From the NCBI GenBank assembly GCA_964640795.1, contig CAZXIN010000026.1:1-64000 (forward strand): a stretch of 64,000 nt of DNA, read 5' to 3'. Positions within the stretch are counted from its first letter, which is position 1; every line of letters begins with the position of its first letter. Below the pieces are notes generated by a model, which was given only the letters and a program-made list of their open reading frames with translations, was not told the origin of the DNA and did no database searches. This stretch comes from M269 sp964640795. GTDB taxonomy: Bacteria; Pseudomonadota; Gammaproteobacteria; Enterobacterales; Alteromonadaceae. The position numbers were made by a program, and so were the translations under genes. Of this stretch, positions 1 to 8,292 are shown one piece after another.

Positions 1-49
1 AAACTTTCAGTCATAATGGTTTAATAAATTTCTATTGACATCCACGTAA

Positions 50-784
50 TTATCCGGCTAACGTGGGGTAGTTATTAGGAGTCGACATATCCTTTGCCAA
101 CACATTTATACTTAATCGACTTTCGATAATTTCAATAACGTTATCAAACACTTGCTCGATACTCATTGTCGTTGAATCAATAACGAAAGCGTCAGAAGCA
201 GGCACTAATGGAGCGACACTTCGTTGGCTGTCACGTTCGTCACGAGCCTGTATCTCCTCCAAAAGGCGCGAGATTTTAACATCATGCCCCTTTTCTTTCA
301 ACTGGTAATAACGCCTCTGAGCTCGCTCTTCAGCTGTAGCAGTAAGAAATACTTTAATATTTGCTCCGGGGAATACAACCGTCCCCATATCTCGACCATC
401 TGCCACTAGGCCTGGCGATTCCTTAAAGTTACGTTGGCGACGCAGAAGAGCTTCTCTTACACGAGGTAAAGAAGCAACTTTTGATGCAATAGCTCCAATA
501 GCTTCCGTTCGGATAACATCAGTTACATCTTCGCCTTCTAATATAACGGCAACGCGATCGTCTTGCGTTTCAAAACTGACATCCAAACAAGACGCTAAAG
601 GTACAAGCCCTTCTTCGTCTTCAGAATCAATATGGTGATGCTCAGATGCGACAGCTAATACTCGATAGATAGCGCCGCTATCCAGAAAATGCCAACCGAG
701 TTTTTTGGCGATGAGTGAACTTAAGGTGCCTTTTCCGGCGCCGCTTGGCCCATCAATTGTTATTACTGGCACTAATTGTTGCAT
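50..784 (-). CDS. cmk: Cytidylate kinase
   Basis: Phosphorylates CMP/dCMP to the diphosphate with ATP in the cytoplasm, as part of pyrimidine nucleotide supply. Visible motifs are the P-loop GPSGAGKGT at residues 12-20, the family-typical FLDSGAIYR (about 33-41) and DGRDMGTVVFP (about 129-139). At 244 residues it is slightly longer than the usual 225-230 because of a C-terminal extension of about 15 residues. An in-frame ATG lies at 796, but the GGAG ribosome site sits between it and the ATG at 784, so I choose 784. It follows aroA on the same strand but has its own promoter. In many gammaproteobacteria rpsA comes next; here the window ends 49 bases later. Confidence 0.97.
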   Translation of the reverse strand: MQQLVPVITIDGPSGAGKGTLSSLIAKKLGWHFLDSGAIYRVLAVASEHHHIDSEDEEGLVPLASCLDVSFETQDDRVAVILEGEDVTDVIRTEAIGAIASKVASLPRVREALLRRQRNFKESPGLVADGRDMGTVVFPGANIKVFLTATAEERAQRRYYQLKEKGHDVKISRLLEEIQARDERDSQRSVAPLVPASDAFVIDSTTMSIEQVFDNVIEIIESRLSINVLAKDMSTPNNYPTLAG

Positions 785-818
785 GCTAAACTCCAAGCAT
801 TGCGTTCAAAACGCGCGA

Positions 819-846
819 ATTATACGCTTAAGGCCAAGTTAATCAA
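819..846 (-). promoter_or_regulatory. Sigma-70 promoter for cmk
   Basis: Read on the minus strand, TTGATT (841-846) and a perfect TATAAT (819-824) are separated by 16 bases. The predicted start near 812 lies about 28 bases upstream of the chosen cmk start codon. This suggests cmk can be transcribed separately from serC-aroA. Confidence 0.6.
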
Positions 847-1001
847 CGCAGAAGTCATACAGTTTTGTTAAATATTTGTAACAAAATGAAATATTATTAC
901 CCATATAGTTCAAAGTTTACCGCGAGAAGATGAGAGCCTAGGAAATGCAAAATGTGTACTGCTATTACTTTTCAGTAATAGCTTCATGTACTTACAATAT
1001 T

Positions 1002-1032
1002 AAAATGCCCAAACACATCGAGATGAATGGGC
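1002..1032 (-). terminator. Probable terminator of serC-aroA
   Basis: Just after the aroA stop, the minus strand carries GCCCA...TGGGC with an inner CATC/GATG stem, followed by ATTTTAATATT. The U-tract is imperfect. A second perfect 8-base hairpin, GCTATTAC/GTAATAGC, lies at 961-982 without a U-tract. Confidence 0.45.
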
Positions 1033-1044
1033 AAAGAGAACTTT

Positions 1045-2331
1045 CTAGCTTGGTTCACAAATGCTTGAGAAACGTTCAAAATAGTCAGGAAAAGTTTTTG
1101 CAGTACAACCTGGATCATTAATGGTGATAGGTGTATTACTTAATGCCACTAATGAAAAACACATCGCAACACGATGATCATTATAAGTATCAACCTGCGC
1201 ATGACTTAATGCTATCGGTGGTTCAATGCAGATAAAATCATGACCTTCTTCGACAGTCGCACCAACTTTACGAAGCTCGGTCGCCATAGCGGCTAACCGA
1301 TCCGTTTCTTTAACACGCCAATTATATATATTAGTCATACGCGTCTTGCCTCTGGCGAACAAAGCGGTCGTTGCTATCGTCATCGCAGCATCAGGAATAT
1401 GATTCATATCCATGTCAATACCCGACAGAGCACCACCTGAGACTTCAATGTAATCATTTCCCCAATGAATGGTTGCCCCCATTTTCTCTAGTGCGTCTGC
1501 AAATCGGATATCACCTTGAATACTGTGTTTCCCTACGCCAGTCACACGAACTGTTCCCCCTTTAATAGCACCCGCAGCAAGAAAATAAGATGCGGAAGAG
1601 GCATCACCTTCAACTAAGAAAGAGCCAGGAGATTGATAGCTAGCATCGGATGCAATCACAAAGCTCTGATATTGCTGATTATCTACAGTCACACCGAACT
1701 TCTTCATTGTGTCCAACGTAATGTCAATATAAGGCTTAGAAACCAACTCACCTTTGATTTTGACCGTGGTTTCTCCTTCAAACAGTGGTGCGGCCATCAA
1801 CAGAGCAGTAAGGAACTGGCTAGACACGCTGCCGTCGACATGAATAACGCCACCACTTAAAGATTGACCTTTAATCAACAAGGGAGGATACCCATCATTC
1901 TTAAGGTAACGAATATCTGCACCAGCCTCACGTAAACCATCAACTAATGCCCCAATAGGCCTTTCTTCCATTCGCGGCTCACCGCCAAGCTCAAATTCAC
2001 CTTCTGACGCTGCTAATGCTGCACACAATGGGCGCATTGCTGTACCTGCATTACCAAGAAACAATTCAACTGCATTCGAGACATTAAATGACTTACCTAA
2101 ACCTATCACTCTGCACTGTGTTTTATCATCAGATAATTGATAAGAAACACCTAGCGTAGTCAGCGCATTAAGCATATGTCGAATGTCTTCGCTATCCAGT
2201 AAATTGGTTAATAACGTTTCACCTTGTGACAATGCAGCCAAAAGTAACGCTCTGTTCGATAAGCTTTTAGAGCCTGGGACGTTAACTTCACCTTGTACTT
2301 TAGATATAGGTTGTAATGTAAGTTGTTTCAC
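1045..2331 (-). CDS. aroA: 3-phosphoshikimate 1-carboxyvinyltransferase (EPSP synthase)
   Basis: Joins shikimate-3-phosphate and phosphoenolpyruvate to make EPSP, the sixth step of the shikimate pathway, in the cytoplasm. The N-terminal PGSKSLSNRAL (19-29) holds the substrate-binding Lys, Ser and Arg. LGNAGTAMRP (92-101) is the glyphosate/PEP-site loop of class I enzymes (Gly then Ala, the sensitive form). HIPDAAMT and RVKETDR near the C-terminal third carry the catalytic Asp and PEP-binding residues. The 428-residue length is normal. The start codon is GTG, two bases after the serC stop, so translation is probably coupled to serC. Confidence 0.97.
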   Translation of the reverse strand: MKQLTLQPISKVQGEVNVPGSKSLSNRALLLAALSQGETLLTNLLDSEDIRHMLNALTTLGVSYQLSDDKTQCRVIGLGKSFNVSNAVELFLGNAGTAMRPLCAALAASEGEFELGGEPRMEERPIGALVDGLREAGADIRYLKNDGYPPLLIKGQSLSGGVIHVDGSVSSQFLTALLMAAPLFEGETTVKIKGELVSKPYIDITLDTMKKFGVTVDNQQYQSFVIASDASYQSPGSFLVEGDASSASYFLAAGAIKGGTVRVTGVGKHSIQGDIRFADALEKMGATIHWGNDYIEVSGGALSGIDMDMNHIPDAAMTIATTALFARGKTRMTNIYNWRVKETDRLAAMATELRKVGATVEEGHDFICIEPPIALSHAQVDTYNDHRVAMCFSLVALSNTPITINDPGCTAKTFPDYFERFSSICEPS

Positions 2332-2333
2332 GG

Positions 2334-3419
2334 CTAACCATACCTTCTTTCAAATTCGTTCATAAAACCAACTAAAGCTTCGACACCTTCAATAGGCATA
2401 GCATTGTATATACTTGCTCGCATACCACCAACAGAGCGATGCCCTTTAAGTGCTTTTAATCCAAACTTCTCAGATTCCTCTAAGAAAGTTTGATCAAGAG
2501 CAGCATCAACTAACTGAAATGGCACATTCATCATAGAACGGAATGATTTCTCTATACTGTTTCTATAGAAATCACTTCCATCAATTGCCTGATATAACAG
2601 GTTAGCTTTGTGTTGGTTAATTTTATGGATTGCTTCAACACCACCCTGCTCTTTCAACCATTTAAATACTAACCCCGATAAATACCATGCATAGGTGGGT
2701 GGCGTGTTATACATGGAATCATTGTCAGCCAGAAGCTGGTAGTCAAAGATTGATGGAGTGCTTTTACGAGCATGGCCAATCAAATCCTCTCTGACAATAA
2801 CGATAGATAAGCCTGAAGGGCCAATATTTTTTTGAGCACCCGCATAGATCAAACCATACTTAGAAACATCAATAGGCGCGGACAGAATAGTCGAAGACAT
2901 ATCTGCCACTATGGGCGTGTTACCAACCTCTGGCACATCAAACATGGCAACGCCATCTACTGTCTCATTAGGACAATAATGAAAATACTTAGCGTCGTCA
3001 GACAAGTCCCATGTCTTCGGGTCAGCCACTTTAGTGATTCCATTTTCTACGAGTAACTCGCCAACAACATTCGGTTTAAGGTACTTCTGTGCTTCTTTGA
3101 CCGCACCTTTAGACCAAGAACCGGTAATCAAAAAGTCTGCACTGTCTTCCTCTGTTGCTAAATTCAGGGGAACAGAAGCAAAATGCCCTCGACCTCCGCC
3201 ATGAGCAAATAAGACTTGGTAATCTGCTGGAATATTCATGAGTTGTCGTAAATCATTCTCTGCTTCTTTAGCAATTTGCATGAATGGCTTACTGCGATGG
3301 CTGATTTCCATCACTGAACTTCCTTGATGCTCCCAATTAAGAAACTCGGTTTGTGCTTGTGCCATGACGGCTTCAGGAAGCATGGCAGGACCTGCCGAAA
3401 AATTAAATACTTTACTCAT
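2334..3419 (-). CDS. serC: Phosphoserine aminotransferase
   Basis: PLP enzyme that makes phosphoserine from phosphohydroxypyruvate and glutamate, and in pyridoxine synthesis aminates the erythronate-derived ketoacid. FNFSAGPAMLP at the N-terminus, HGGGRGHFASVP (73-84) and YAGAQKNIGPSGL with the PLP lysine at about 197 are diagnostic. Its 361 residues match the family. It is the first gene of a serC-aroA pair; the pheA, hisC or tyrA genes that sit between them in Pseudomonas are absent. An AAAAGG ribosome site lies immediately before the ATG. Confidence 0.97.
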   Translation of the reverse strand: MSKVFNFSAGPAMLPEAVMAQAQTEFLNWEHQGSSVMEISHRSKPFMQIAKEAENDLRQLMNIPADYQVLFAHGGGRGHFASVPLNLATEEDSADFLITGSWSKGAVKEAQKYLKPNVVGELLVENGITKVADPKTWDLSDDAKYFHYCPNETVDGVAMFDVPEVGNTPIVADMSSTILSAPIDVSKYGLIYAGAQKNIGPSGLSIVIVREDLIGHARKSTPSIFDYQLLADNDSMYNTPPTYAWYLSGLVFKWLKEQGGVEAIHKINQHKANLLYQAIDGSDFYRNSIEKSFRSMMNVPFQLVDAALDQTFLEESEKFGLKALKGHRSVGGMRASIYNAMPIEGVEALVGFMNEFERRYG

Positions 3420-3446
3420 TACCTTTTCTTATATTCAGTTCTCAGA

Positions 3447-3473
3447 AACAAAAAGAGCGGTCATTAACCGCTC
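3447..3473 (-). terminator. Intrinsic terminator of gyrA
   Basis: On the minus strand a GAGCGGT/ACCGCTC 7-base stem with a 5-base loop is followed by TTTTTGTTT. It sits between the gyrA stop and the serC start, so it ends gyrA transcription and separates it from serC-aroA. Confidence 0.8.
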
Positions 3474-3509
3474 CAATCATTGGATAAAATGAAGCTTTAT
3501 CGATAATAC

Positions 3510-6128
3510 TTAATCGGCAGTTTCATCATTACTCGATGTGTTTTCACCGTCAGTGGCCGAAGCTTCCGTTTCATCTACAAGCTCACCTTCAATAAGCTCC
3601 TCAGACACTTCAGCAATAGGCTCTAAACCAACAACATGTTCATTAGTCACCGTACGAATGAGTCTAACACCTGCGGTGTTACGGCTTATCACTGAAACCT
3701 CACTAACACGCGTTCTAACTAACGTTCCTTGATCACTGATCAGCATAATCTCATGATTATCTTCAACTTGAACGGCACCAACAACCTCACCGTTTCGTTC
3801 AGAGACTTTTATAGATACAACGCCTTGTGTTGCCCTGCTCTTCGCAGGATATTCTTCTAGTGGTGTACGTTTACCGTAACCATTAACTGTGGCCGTTAGA
3901 ATTTCTCCATCACCATGTGGAACAATTAAAGAAACGACTTTTTGATTGTCTTGGAGCTTAATGCCACGAACACCGGTTGCCGTTCTTCCCATTGAGCGTA
4001 CTTGTTGTTCATGGAAACGTACAACTTTACCGGCATCAGAGAACAACATGACTTCGCTCTCACCGTCAGTTAGGTCGACACCAATCAGCTCATCACCCTC
4101 GTTCAAATTGACGGCGATAATACCATTTGCACGTGGACGAGAGTAATCCGTTAGCGAAGTTTTCTTCACCGTACCATTAGCCGTTGCCATTAAGACATAT
4201 TTACCTTCTTCAAACTCTTTGATAGGTAAAATTGCGGTGATACGCTCATCATCTTCCAGTGGCAAGATATTGACGATTGGACGACCACGAGAATTACGAC
4301 TAGCTAATGGTAGCTTGTACACTTTAAGCCAGTACAAGCGGCCTCGACTTGAGAAACACAATATATGATCATGCGTATTGGCAACCAGCAAGCGAGCAAT
4401 AAAGTCTTCATCCTTCACTTTAGTGGCCGATTTACCTCTACCGCCACGTCGCTGAGCTTCATATTCATTCAGTTTCTGATACTTTACATAGCCCTCGTGT
4501 GACAAAGTCACCACGACATCTTCTTGCTCAATCAAATCTTCTATATCGATGTCATGAGAAATATTACTGATTTCAGTCTTACGCTCATCACCGTATTCAT
4601 CACGGATTTTGCCCAGCTCTTCACGAATAACATCCATCAAACGCTCAGGACTAGCCAATATATGCATAAGTTCAGCGATAATATCCAACAGTTCTTTATA
4701 TTCTTGTAGGATTTTATCGTGTTCTAAGCCTGTTAGTTTGTGTAAACGTAGGTCTAGGATAGCTTGAGCTTGTTCAACGGTCAGGTAGTAATTACCATCT
4801 CTAACACCATACTGTTCTTCTAACCATTCTGGGCGAGCGGCATTCACACCACCACGTTCAAGCATTTCAGCAACACCACCAAGCGTCCAACCACGTTCGA
4901 CTAGTGCTTGCTTCGCTTCTGCTGGGTTAGTAGAGGTTTTAATCAGCTCTATAACTTCATCAATATTCGATAAAGCAATGGCTAAACCTTCAAGGATATG
5001 TGCTCTGTCTCGTGCTTTGCGCAGTTCGTATACCGTACGTCGAGTAACAACTTCGCGCCTGTGTAAGACAAAAGCTTCAAGTGTTTGTTTTAGGTTAAAT
5101 AAGCGTGGCTGGCCATTGTCCAAGGCCACCATATTGATACCGAAAACGGTCTGCAATTGTGTTAATGAGTATAATTGATTAAGCAGTACTTCTGCTGATT
5201 CATTGCGCTTAACTTCAATAACAATACGCATACCATCTTTATCAGACTCATCACGCAGTGCTGAAATACCTTCAACTTTCTTTTCTTTGACTAGCTCAGC
5301 CATCTTTTCAATGAGTCGAGCTTTATTAACTTGATAAGGTATCTCGTTAACAATAATAGTCTCTTTACCATTATCTTCGACTTCGATGTCAGCCTTAGCC
5401 CTAAGGTATATTTTACCTCGGCCTGTTTTATAAGCATCGATAATACCTTTACGGCCACTGATCATTGCAGCTGTAGGGAAATCTGGCCCTGGAATATATT
5501 CAAATAACTCTTCGATAGTGATATCTGGATTGTCTATCAAGGCAACACAACCACTGATAACCTCGTTTAAATTATGAGGCGGTATATTCGTTGCCATACC
5601 AACGGCAATACCTGACGAACCATTAACCAATAGGTTAGGTACTTTAGTTGGGAGAACTGCTGGTATATGTTCTGTACCATCGTAGTTGGGTACAAAATCT
5701 ACTGTTTCTTTTTCGAGATCTGCGAGTAATTCATGAGCAATCTTATCCATGCGTATTTCGGTGTAACGCATGGCTGCTGCAGAGTCACCATCAACTGAAC
5801 CAAAGTTACCTTGCCCATCTACCAAGGTATATCGTAATGAAAAAGGTTGCGCCATTCTAACGATGGTATCGTAAACAGCAGAGTCACCATGTGGGTGATA
5901 TTTACCGATTACATCACCGACTATCCTAGCCGACTTCTTATAAGGTTTATTAAAATCGTTTTTGAGTTCGTTCATCGCAAACAGTACGCGACGATGGACA
6001 GGCTTTAACCCATCTCGAACATCAGGAAGTGCCCTGCCAACAATTACGCTCATCGCGTAATCTAAATAAGAGTTTTTCAGCTCTTCTTCTATATTAATGG
6101 GCAAAATTTCTTTGGCATGATCTGTCAT
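3510..6128 (-). CDS. gyrA: DNA gyrase subunit A
   Basis: Breakage-reunion subunit of the A2B2 type II topoisomerase that introduces negative supercoils. The catalytic tyrosine is Tyr122 in AAMRYTE. The quinolone-determining region is wild type, with Ser83 and Asp87 in HPHGDSAVYD, so no target-based resistance is seen. The GyrA box QRRGGRG starts the C-terminal beta-pinwheel wrapping domain, and the protein ends in an acidic tail rich in Glu and Asp. Its 872 residues match E. coli (875). It is monocistronic, with a terminator behind it, and is divergent from ubiG as in many gammaproteobacteria. Confidence 0.98.
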   Translation of the reverse strand: MTDHAKEILPINIEEELKNSYLDYAMSVIVGRALPDVRDGLKPVHRRVLFAMNELKNDFNKPYKKSARIVGDVIGKYHPHGDSAVYDTIVRMAQPFSLRYTLVDGQGNFGSVDGDSAAAMRYTEIRMDKIAHELLADLEKETVDFVPNYDGTEHIPAVLPTKVPNLLVNGSSGIAVGMATNIPPHNLNEVISGCVALIDNPDITIEELFEYIPGPDFPTAAMISGRKGIIDAYKTGRGKIYLRAKADIEVEDNGKETIIVNEIPYQVNKARLIEKMAELVKEKKVEGISALRDESDKDGMRIVIEVKRNESAEVLLNQLYSLTQLQTVFGINMVALDNGQPRLFNLKQTLEAFVLHRREVVTRRTVYELRKARDRAHILEGLAIALSNIDEVIELIKTSTNPAEAKQALVERGWTLGGVAEMLERGGVNAARPEWLEEQYGVRDGNYYLTVEQAQAILDLRLHKLTGLEHDKILQEYKELLDIIAELMHILASPERLMDVIREELGKIRDEYGDERKTEISNISHDIDIEDLIEQEDVVVTLSHEGYVKYQKLNEYEAQRRGGRGKSATKVKDEDFIARLLVANTHDHILCFSSRGRLYWLKVYKLPLASRNSRGRPIVNILPLEDDERITAILPIKEFEEGKYVLMATANGTVKKTSLTDYSRPRANGIIAVNLNEGDELIGVDLTDGESEVMLFSDAGKVVRFHEQQVRSMGRTATGVRGIKLQDNQKVVSLIVPHGDGEILTATVNGYGKRTPLEEYPAKSRATQGVVSIKVSERNGEVVGAVQVEDNHEIMLISDQGTLVRTRVSEVSVISRNTAGVRLIRTVTNEHVVGLEPIAEVSEELIEGELVDETEASATDGENTSSNDETAD

Positions 6129-6313
6129 ATACAGCCTTGTCCCTTTATTTTTATCAGACTATCGGTTTTACCAACAATTTGCATTGTCGGAAAACACTTT
6201 AAAATGGATATTGGGGTAGTCGATTAGTCTACCACTGGCGCGCTCAAATGAATAGTTGATATTCGACGTAATCTACAATCGTCTTACACTATCCAAATAC
6301 CTTAAACGAAGTC

Positions 6314-6319
6314 TATAAT
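6314..6319 (+). promoter_or_regulatory. Possible -10 element for ubiG-mupP
   Basis: A perfect TATAAT lies 55 bases before the ubiG start in the 246-base region shared with gyrA. I find no convincing -35 at the right distance, so the call rests on the -10 alone. Confidence 0.35.
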
Positions 6320-6374
6320 AGCGTCCCCAAATAAGCACCAGTGCTCTAGGGTGTATTCTTAAAACGGAAACAAA

Positions 6375-7085
6375 ATGCAAGCAAATGTTGACCCAGCAGA
6401 AATAGAAAAGTTTTCAAACTTAGCCAGTCGTTGGTGGGATTTAAATGGCGAATTTAGGCCTCTCCATCAAATTAACCCATTAAGAACTAATTTTATCAAT
6501 GTCCAATGCCAAGGATTGTTCGGTAAACAAGTATTAGATGTGGGTTGCGGTGGCGGTATTTTATCTGAATCGATGGCGACACACGGCGCAGAAGTAACAG
6601 GTGTGGACATGGGACATGAACCTCTTGAAGTTGCGAGGTTACATGGTCTGGAGTCAGGCGTTAATGTTAATTATATTCAAACAACAGCAGAACAATTAGC
6701 TAGCGAAAAGCCACAATCTTATGACATCGTAACTTGCCTAGAGATGCTGGAACATGTACCTAACCCAGAGTCAGTTGTGCAGGCCTGTGCACAATTGGTA
6801 AAGCCGAATGGGATGGTCTTTTTTTCAACCTTAAACCGTAATCTCAAATCTTACCTGATGGCAATTGTTGCTGCAGAGAAAGTGCTCAAGTTAGTCCCGA
6901 ATGGTACCCATGAGCATGACAAATTTATCAAACCTTCAGAACTTCTCTCATGGGTTGACAAAACACCATTGAAACCAACAGCAATGACAGGTTTACATTT
7001 TAACCCTCTACTCAATGAATATTACTTGTCAGATAAAAATGTTGACGTGAATTATATTGTGGCTTGTCAGCACCAAGGAGAGTAA
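6375..7085 (+). CDS. ubiG: Ubiquinone biosynthesis O-methyltransferase UbiG
   Basis: SAM-dependent methyltransferase that catalyses both O-methylations of ubiquinone biosynthesis. It belongs to the class I Rossmann fold, with SAM motif VLDVGCGGG at 53-61 and the acidic motif VTGVDMG after it. The N-terminal DPAEIEKFSNLASRWWD is typical of UbiG, and the 236-residue length is normal (E. coli 240). It is followed after 4 bases by a HAD phosphatase gene, the same ubiG-phosphatase pairing seen in Pseudomonas. Divergent from gyrA. Confidence 0.97.
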   Translation: MQANVDPAEIEKFSNLASRWWDLNGEFRPLHQINPLRTNFINVQCQGLFGKQVLDVGCGGGILSESMATHGAEVTGVDMGHEPLEVARLHGLESGVNVNYIQTTAEQLASEKPQSYDIVTCLEMLEHVPNPESVVQACAQLVKPNGMVFFSTLNRNLKSYLMAIVAAEKVLKLVPNGTHEHDKFIKPSELLSWVDKTPLKPTAMTGLHFNPLLNEYYLSDKNVDVNYIVACQHQGE

Positions 7086-7089
7086 TTTA

Positions 7090-7746
7090 GTGAAATCCCC
7101 TAAAGGTGTATTATTTGATCTGGACGGAACCTTATTGGATACAGCCGACGATCTAGGTTCAGCACTTAATCATGTGTTGATGATGAATGGTTTACCGCCA
7201 CTACCCAAAGCGAAATATAGAAACACGGCATCTCATGGTTCAAAAGGCCTGATTGAATTAGGTTTTGGACAAGGGCTTATCAACTTTGACTTTGATGAGT
7301 TAAGAACTGAATTTCTGCGCTTTTATCGTGATAACATTTGTACTCATACATCGGAGTACGAAGGTGTTGACGAGACGTTAAAAAAGCTAGATGAACGAAA
7401 CATTCCTTGGGGTATTGTCACCAATAAACCGGAATCACTTGCTGTTCAACTATTAAAGTACTTCCCTAGAATGAATAGTTGTAAGGTGATGATAGGTGGC
7501 GATACATTCAAGCAAAGGAAACCCGATCCCTTTCCTTTAATACATGCTGCTAACGTTTTGGATGTCGCCCCTGAAGAATGCCTCTATATTGGAGATGCAC
7601 AAAGAGACATTGAAGCTGCTAATGCTGCCAACATGGTCAGCATTCTTGCTAATTATGGTTATATAGAAGACACAGACAACGTACAAGATTGGCAAAGCGA
7701 CATGTCTATTGATCGCTTTCAAGACTTTTTACCTTTATTCAACTAA
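7090..7746 (+). CDS. mupP: HAD phosphatase, probable N-acetylmuramic acid 6-phosphate phosphatase MupP
   Basis: HAD hydrolase of the phosphoglycolate-phosphatase-like branch. Motif I is FDLDGTLLD (nucleophile Asp10, acid/base Asp12), motif II is in IVTNK (about 118), and motif IV is YIGDAQRDIEAA. In pseudomonads the gene beside ubiG encodes MupP, which dephosphorylates MurNAc-6P in the anhMurNAc recycling route. The call therefore rests on gene order as well as family; a true phosphoglycolate phosphatase (gph) is the alternative. I use the GTG at 7090, which has AAGGAG 8 bases upstream inside the end of ubiG, rather than the in-frame ATG at 7057. Product 218 residues. Confidence 0.8.
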   Translation: MKSPKGVLFDLDGTLLDTADDLGSALNHVLMMNGLPPLPKAKYRNTASHGSKGLIELGFGQGLINFDFDELRTEFLRFYRDNICTHTSEYEGVDETLKKLDERNIPWGIVTNKPESLAVQLLKYFPRMNSCKVMIGGDTFKQRKPDPFPLIHAANVLDVAPEECLYIGDAQRDIEAANAANMVSILANYGYIEDTDNVQDWQSDMSIDRFQDFLPLFN

Positions 7747-7763
7747 AAATGCACCTATTAACG

Positions 7764-7791
7764 ACACCTGTTTAAATAAATGAACGGGTGT
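7764..7791 (+). terminator. Possible terminator after mupP
   Basis: An 11-base stem ACACCTGTTTA/TGAACGGGTGT, with two G-U pairs in RNA and a 6-base loop, begins 18 bases after the stop. The following bases are AT-rich but not a clean U-tract. Confidence 0.4.
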
Positions 7792-8100
7792 TAATTAATA
7801 ATCTCTTTTCTTCAGCTATTTTTTTGTAGCGCAAATAATACCGGATATTATTACTACCCGATTGTTCGTTTAGTGATCTTTTTATTGATCATTTCAGTAA
7901 TCGCTATCATTAATAAAAACAGAAATAAATAGATTCGATAGACTGTAAAAGACTGAAAAAATTGTTTTTAAAATAAAAAAATTTATATCGAATATTATTG
8001 CAAATTCCACTTGCAAAGTATTTAACTTAGAGACAATGAAAAGTTGTACGTTAGTCGACACTAACCTTGCTAAAATCACTTTCCACTAAACTCGCACATA

Positions 8101-8116
8101 ACACTATATCTTGGGT
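8101..8116 (+). promoter_or_regulatory. NrdR box 1
   Basis: ACACTATATCTTGGGT agrees with the NrdR consensus ACACWAWATATWGTGT at nearly all positions. It lies 32 bases upstream of a second box, start to start, the three-helical-turn spacing known for NrdR pairs. NrdR represses ribonucleotide reductase genes when bound to (d)ATP. Confidence 0.75.
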
Positions 8117-8132
8117 TGCATTCAGGTCAAAA

Positions 8133-8148
8133 GCGCACTATCTTGTGT
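8133..8148 (+). promoter_or_regulatory. NrdR box 2
   Basis: GCGCACTATCTTGTGT matches most conserved positions of the NrdR box, including the full TWGTGT right half. It is exactly 32 bases downstream of box 1 and 145 bases before the nrdA start. The nrdR gene itself is not in the window. Confidence 0.72.
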
Positions 8149-8292
8149 CTTAACAAGGAACAACAAACTACCGTTCTTGATCCATAATATGTAATAAAAA
8201 GCAACAATAAAAAATACATAGTGCGCCTTAATCCGTTCTATTTTAGGGTGCGAGAAAGCAACAAATTACAAGCATAAAGCGGCAAATATAAT

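Larger units (their letters stand above)
7792..8292. other. Long AT-rich regulatory region upstream of nrdA
   Basis: About 500 bases without a credible gene. The first half (7800-8040) is very AT-rich and shows only short hairpins. The second half carries two NrdR boxes and ends at the nrdA start. I see no DnaA box matching TTATCCACA and no recognisable structured RNA. Confidence 0.6.

Noticed and set aside
5860..5890. Possible quinolone-resistance change in gyrA
   Set aside because: Ser83 and Asp87 are both the susceptible-type residues.
7894..8079. Small minus-strand reading frame upstream of nrdA
   Set aside because: Very AT-rich, no ribosome site, composition of random sequence, and it lies in the nrdA regulatory region.
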